Positions 62,680 to 64,000 of a stretch of 64,000 nucleotides of DNA are shown in pieces. This DNA is from Erythrobacter sp. GTDB taxonomy: Bacteria > Pseudomonadota > Alphaproteobacteria > Sphingomonadales > Sphingomonadaceae. The position numbers were made by a program, and so were the translations under genes. The stretch is taken from NCBI RefSeq assembly GCF_030066995.1, contig NZ_JASJAP010000001.1:665230-729229 (forward strand), written 5' to 3'. A model generated the notes under the pieces. It did no database searches. It saw only the letters and a program-made list of their open reading frames with translations, and was not told the DNA's origin. Within the stretch, counting starts at the first letter, position 1, and every line of letters starts with the position of its first letter.

Positions 62680-64000
62680 TTGTCTCACGAGACAATCCGC
62701 AAATCCGAAGCGACCAGGCGAGCGGCGGTCATGCGTGACTATGACAAGGCCAAGCGTGACTTTGGTTGGGACACATATCGGGGGTGGCTCGACAGCGACG
62801 CGGGAAGCTGGCTCAACATCGCGTACGAGGCGATTGACAGACACGTCGTGGAAGGCCGCGGCACCAAGGAAGCGATACGCTGGGTCGGCAAGACTGGAGA
62901 ACGCAAGAGTTTCACCTACGGCGATCTCAAGCGGGAAACCGACCGTTTCGCCCGTATTCTCGCCGACAACGGTCTCGGCCAGGGAACAAGGGTCTTTTCG
63001 TTGCTTGGCCGGGTACCGGAACTCTACATTGCAGCCCTCGGGACGCTCAAGGCCGGCGGCGTTTTTTGCCCGCTCTATTCCGCCTTCGGTCCGGAGCCAG
63101 TGCGCTCTCGTCTTGAAATCGGCGAAGCCAATGTGCTGCTCGCATCCCCGCGGGACTACGTGAAGAAGGTCGAGGCGGCGCGTAACGATCTACCGCATCT
63201 GACGCATGTCTTCCTGACCCCAGGCGCCGATCCTCGGCCCGATGGCACAATCGATCTGGCTCAGGCGCTGGCAAACACCGAAGCGAAATTCGAGTGTGCG
63301 CAGACCGATCCTCAGGATATGGCGTTGCTGCACTTCACCAGCGGCACGACCGGTAAGCCCAAGGGCGTGGTCCACGTTCACGAGGCGGTGGTGATGCACA
63401 ACGCTACCGGCCGTATTGCGCTTGATCTGAGGCAGGACGATGTAATCTGGTGCACCGCCGATCCGGGATGGGTGACGGGCACATCCTACGGTATCATCGC
63501 GCCGCTTTGCGCAGGTGTAACCATGGTGATCGATGAAGCCGAATTCGATGCCCAACGTTGGTATACACTGTTAGAAAGTGAACGGGTTACCGTATGGTAC
63601 ACCGCGCCCACCGCGATCCGGTTGTTGATGCGTGCCGGAGCCGAACTGGCGCAGCGCTTCGACCTGTCTCATCTCCATTTCCTCGCCAGCGTGGGCGAGC
63701 CTCTCAATCCCGAAGCGGTGGTGTGGAGCAATGAAGTCTTCGGGATGCCGTTCCACGACAATTGGTGGCAGAGCGAGACCGGCGGCATAATGATCGCAAA
63801 CTACGCTGCGATGGACGTGAAGCCCGGTTCTATGGGCAAGCCGCTCCCAGGCGTGGAGGCAGCGATCCTGGACACTGAGGGTCACAACGCGCTTGCGATC
63901 GACGAGCCGATGCGGCCGGGTCATCTCGCCCTGCGCCCAGGTTGGCCATCGATGTTCCGCAGTTACCTCGGCCAGGAGGAGCGATACAATCGGAGCTTTC
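62680..64000 (+). CDS. acsA: Acetyl-CoA synthetase (AMP-forming), 3' end outside window
   Basis: The frame runs from a TTG at 62680 (GAGG 8-12 nt upstream) to the window end with no stop, at least 440 residues. An ATG at 62731 (MRDYDKAKRDFGWDTYRGW) is an alternative start. The adenylation motifs are LLHFTSGTTGKPKGVVHVHE, WYTAPTAIRLLMRAG, SVGEPLNPE and HDNWWQSETGG. It converts acetate (or propionate), ATP and CoA to acyl-CoA. It is divergent from the usp-glucan synthase unit. Confidence 0.93.
   Translation, partial: MSHETIRKSEATRRAAVMRDYDKAKRDFGWDTYRGWLDSDAGSWLNIAYEAIDRHVVEGRGTKEAIRWVGKTGERKSFTYGDLKRETDRFARILADNGLGQGTRVFSLLGRVPELYIAALGTLKAGGVFCPLYSAFGPEPVRSRLEIGEANVLLASPRDYVKKVEAARNDLPHLTHVFLTPGADPRPDGTIDLAQALANTEAKFECAQTDPQDMALLHFTSGTTGKPKGVVHVHEAVVMHNATGRIALDLRQDDVIWCTADPGWVTGTSYGIIAPLCAGVTMVIDEAEFDAQRWYTLLESERVTVWYTAPTAIRLLMRAGAELAQRFDLSHLHFLASVGEPLNPEAVVWSNEVFGMPFHDNWWQSETGGIMIANYAAMDVKPGSMGKPLPGVEAAILDTEGHNALAIDEPMRPGHLALRPGWPSMFRSYLGQEERYNRSF

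Noticed and set aside
62528-63163. 211-residue plus-strand frame at the acsA start
   Set aside because: It is in the wrong frame. The acetyl-CoA synthetase motifs are in the frame that begins at 62680 and runs off the window.

Overview
The window looks like chromosome of a high-GC alphaproteobacterium, most probably Sphingomonadales and close to Erythrobacteraceae. I infer this from the protein style and gene order (nrdR-glyA-rpiB, rpoD-dnaG, carA/carB/greA, eno), from a DUF4170-type protein, and from dispersed palindromic GC-rich repeats of a kind common in that group. No rRNA, tRNA or CRISPR array was recognised.

Region 1 (1-25.3 kb) is mainly core genome. It holds the start of nrdR, glyA and rpiB, a glycosyltransferase, an orphan ParA-like ATPase, rpoD-dnaG, a YqeY protein, carA and carB, two secreted or lipid-anchored proteins of unknown role, greA, a GNAT enzyme, and a four-gene group of small envelope or histone-like proteins. 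Then come eno, a winged-helix regulator, and ribB-ribH. The RibB protein is unusual. It carries an N-terminal helix-turn-helix, its GTP cyclohydrolase II half is degenerate, and a near-perfect dyad lies directly in front of its start codon. Short palindromic repeats and three minisatellites decorate this part, some of them inside coding sequence.

Region 2 (about 25.7-64 kb) is an accessory-looking island, visibly less GC-rich in places, with an oxygen and energy theme. After a TauE/SafE exporter come a PRPP synthetase-like gene, an archaeal-type AMP/thymidine phosphorylase, a beta-CASP metallo-beta-lactamase, and a FixJ-FixL two-component pair whose PAS domain keeps the FixL haem histidine. 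Next are a P2-type cation ATPase, a HlyD/FtsX/ATPase export system, and a DUF2267-ppsA-pfkB-alcohol dehydrogenase-LptB-like run. The last part holds a membrane protein-slipin-NfeD-ATP-grasp-hemerythrin run, a class II amidotransferase, a phosphoribosyltransferase, a 2743-residue cyclic beta-glucan synthase coupled to a tandem universal stress protein, and the start of an acetyl-CoA synthetase gene that leaves the window.

The island parallels the mycobacterial DosR dormancy regulon in content (haem sensor kinase, Usp, PfkB, CtpF-like ATPase, phosphoribosyltransferase). A recurring element, consensus GGYAAYTACGSAKA with core TTACG, sits in front of several of its transcription units. I propose a FixLJ-controlled low-oxygen or energy-limitation programme. 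This is an inference from gene content and motif placement.
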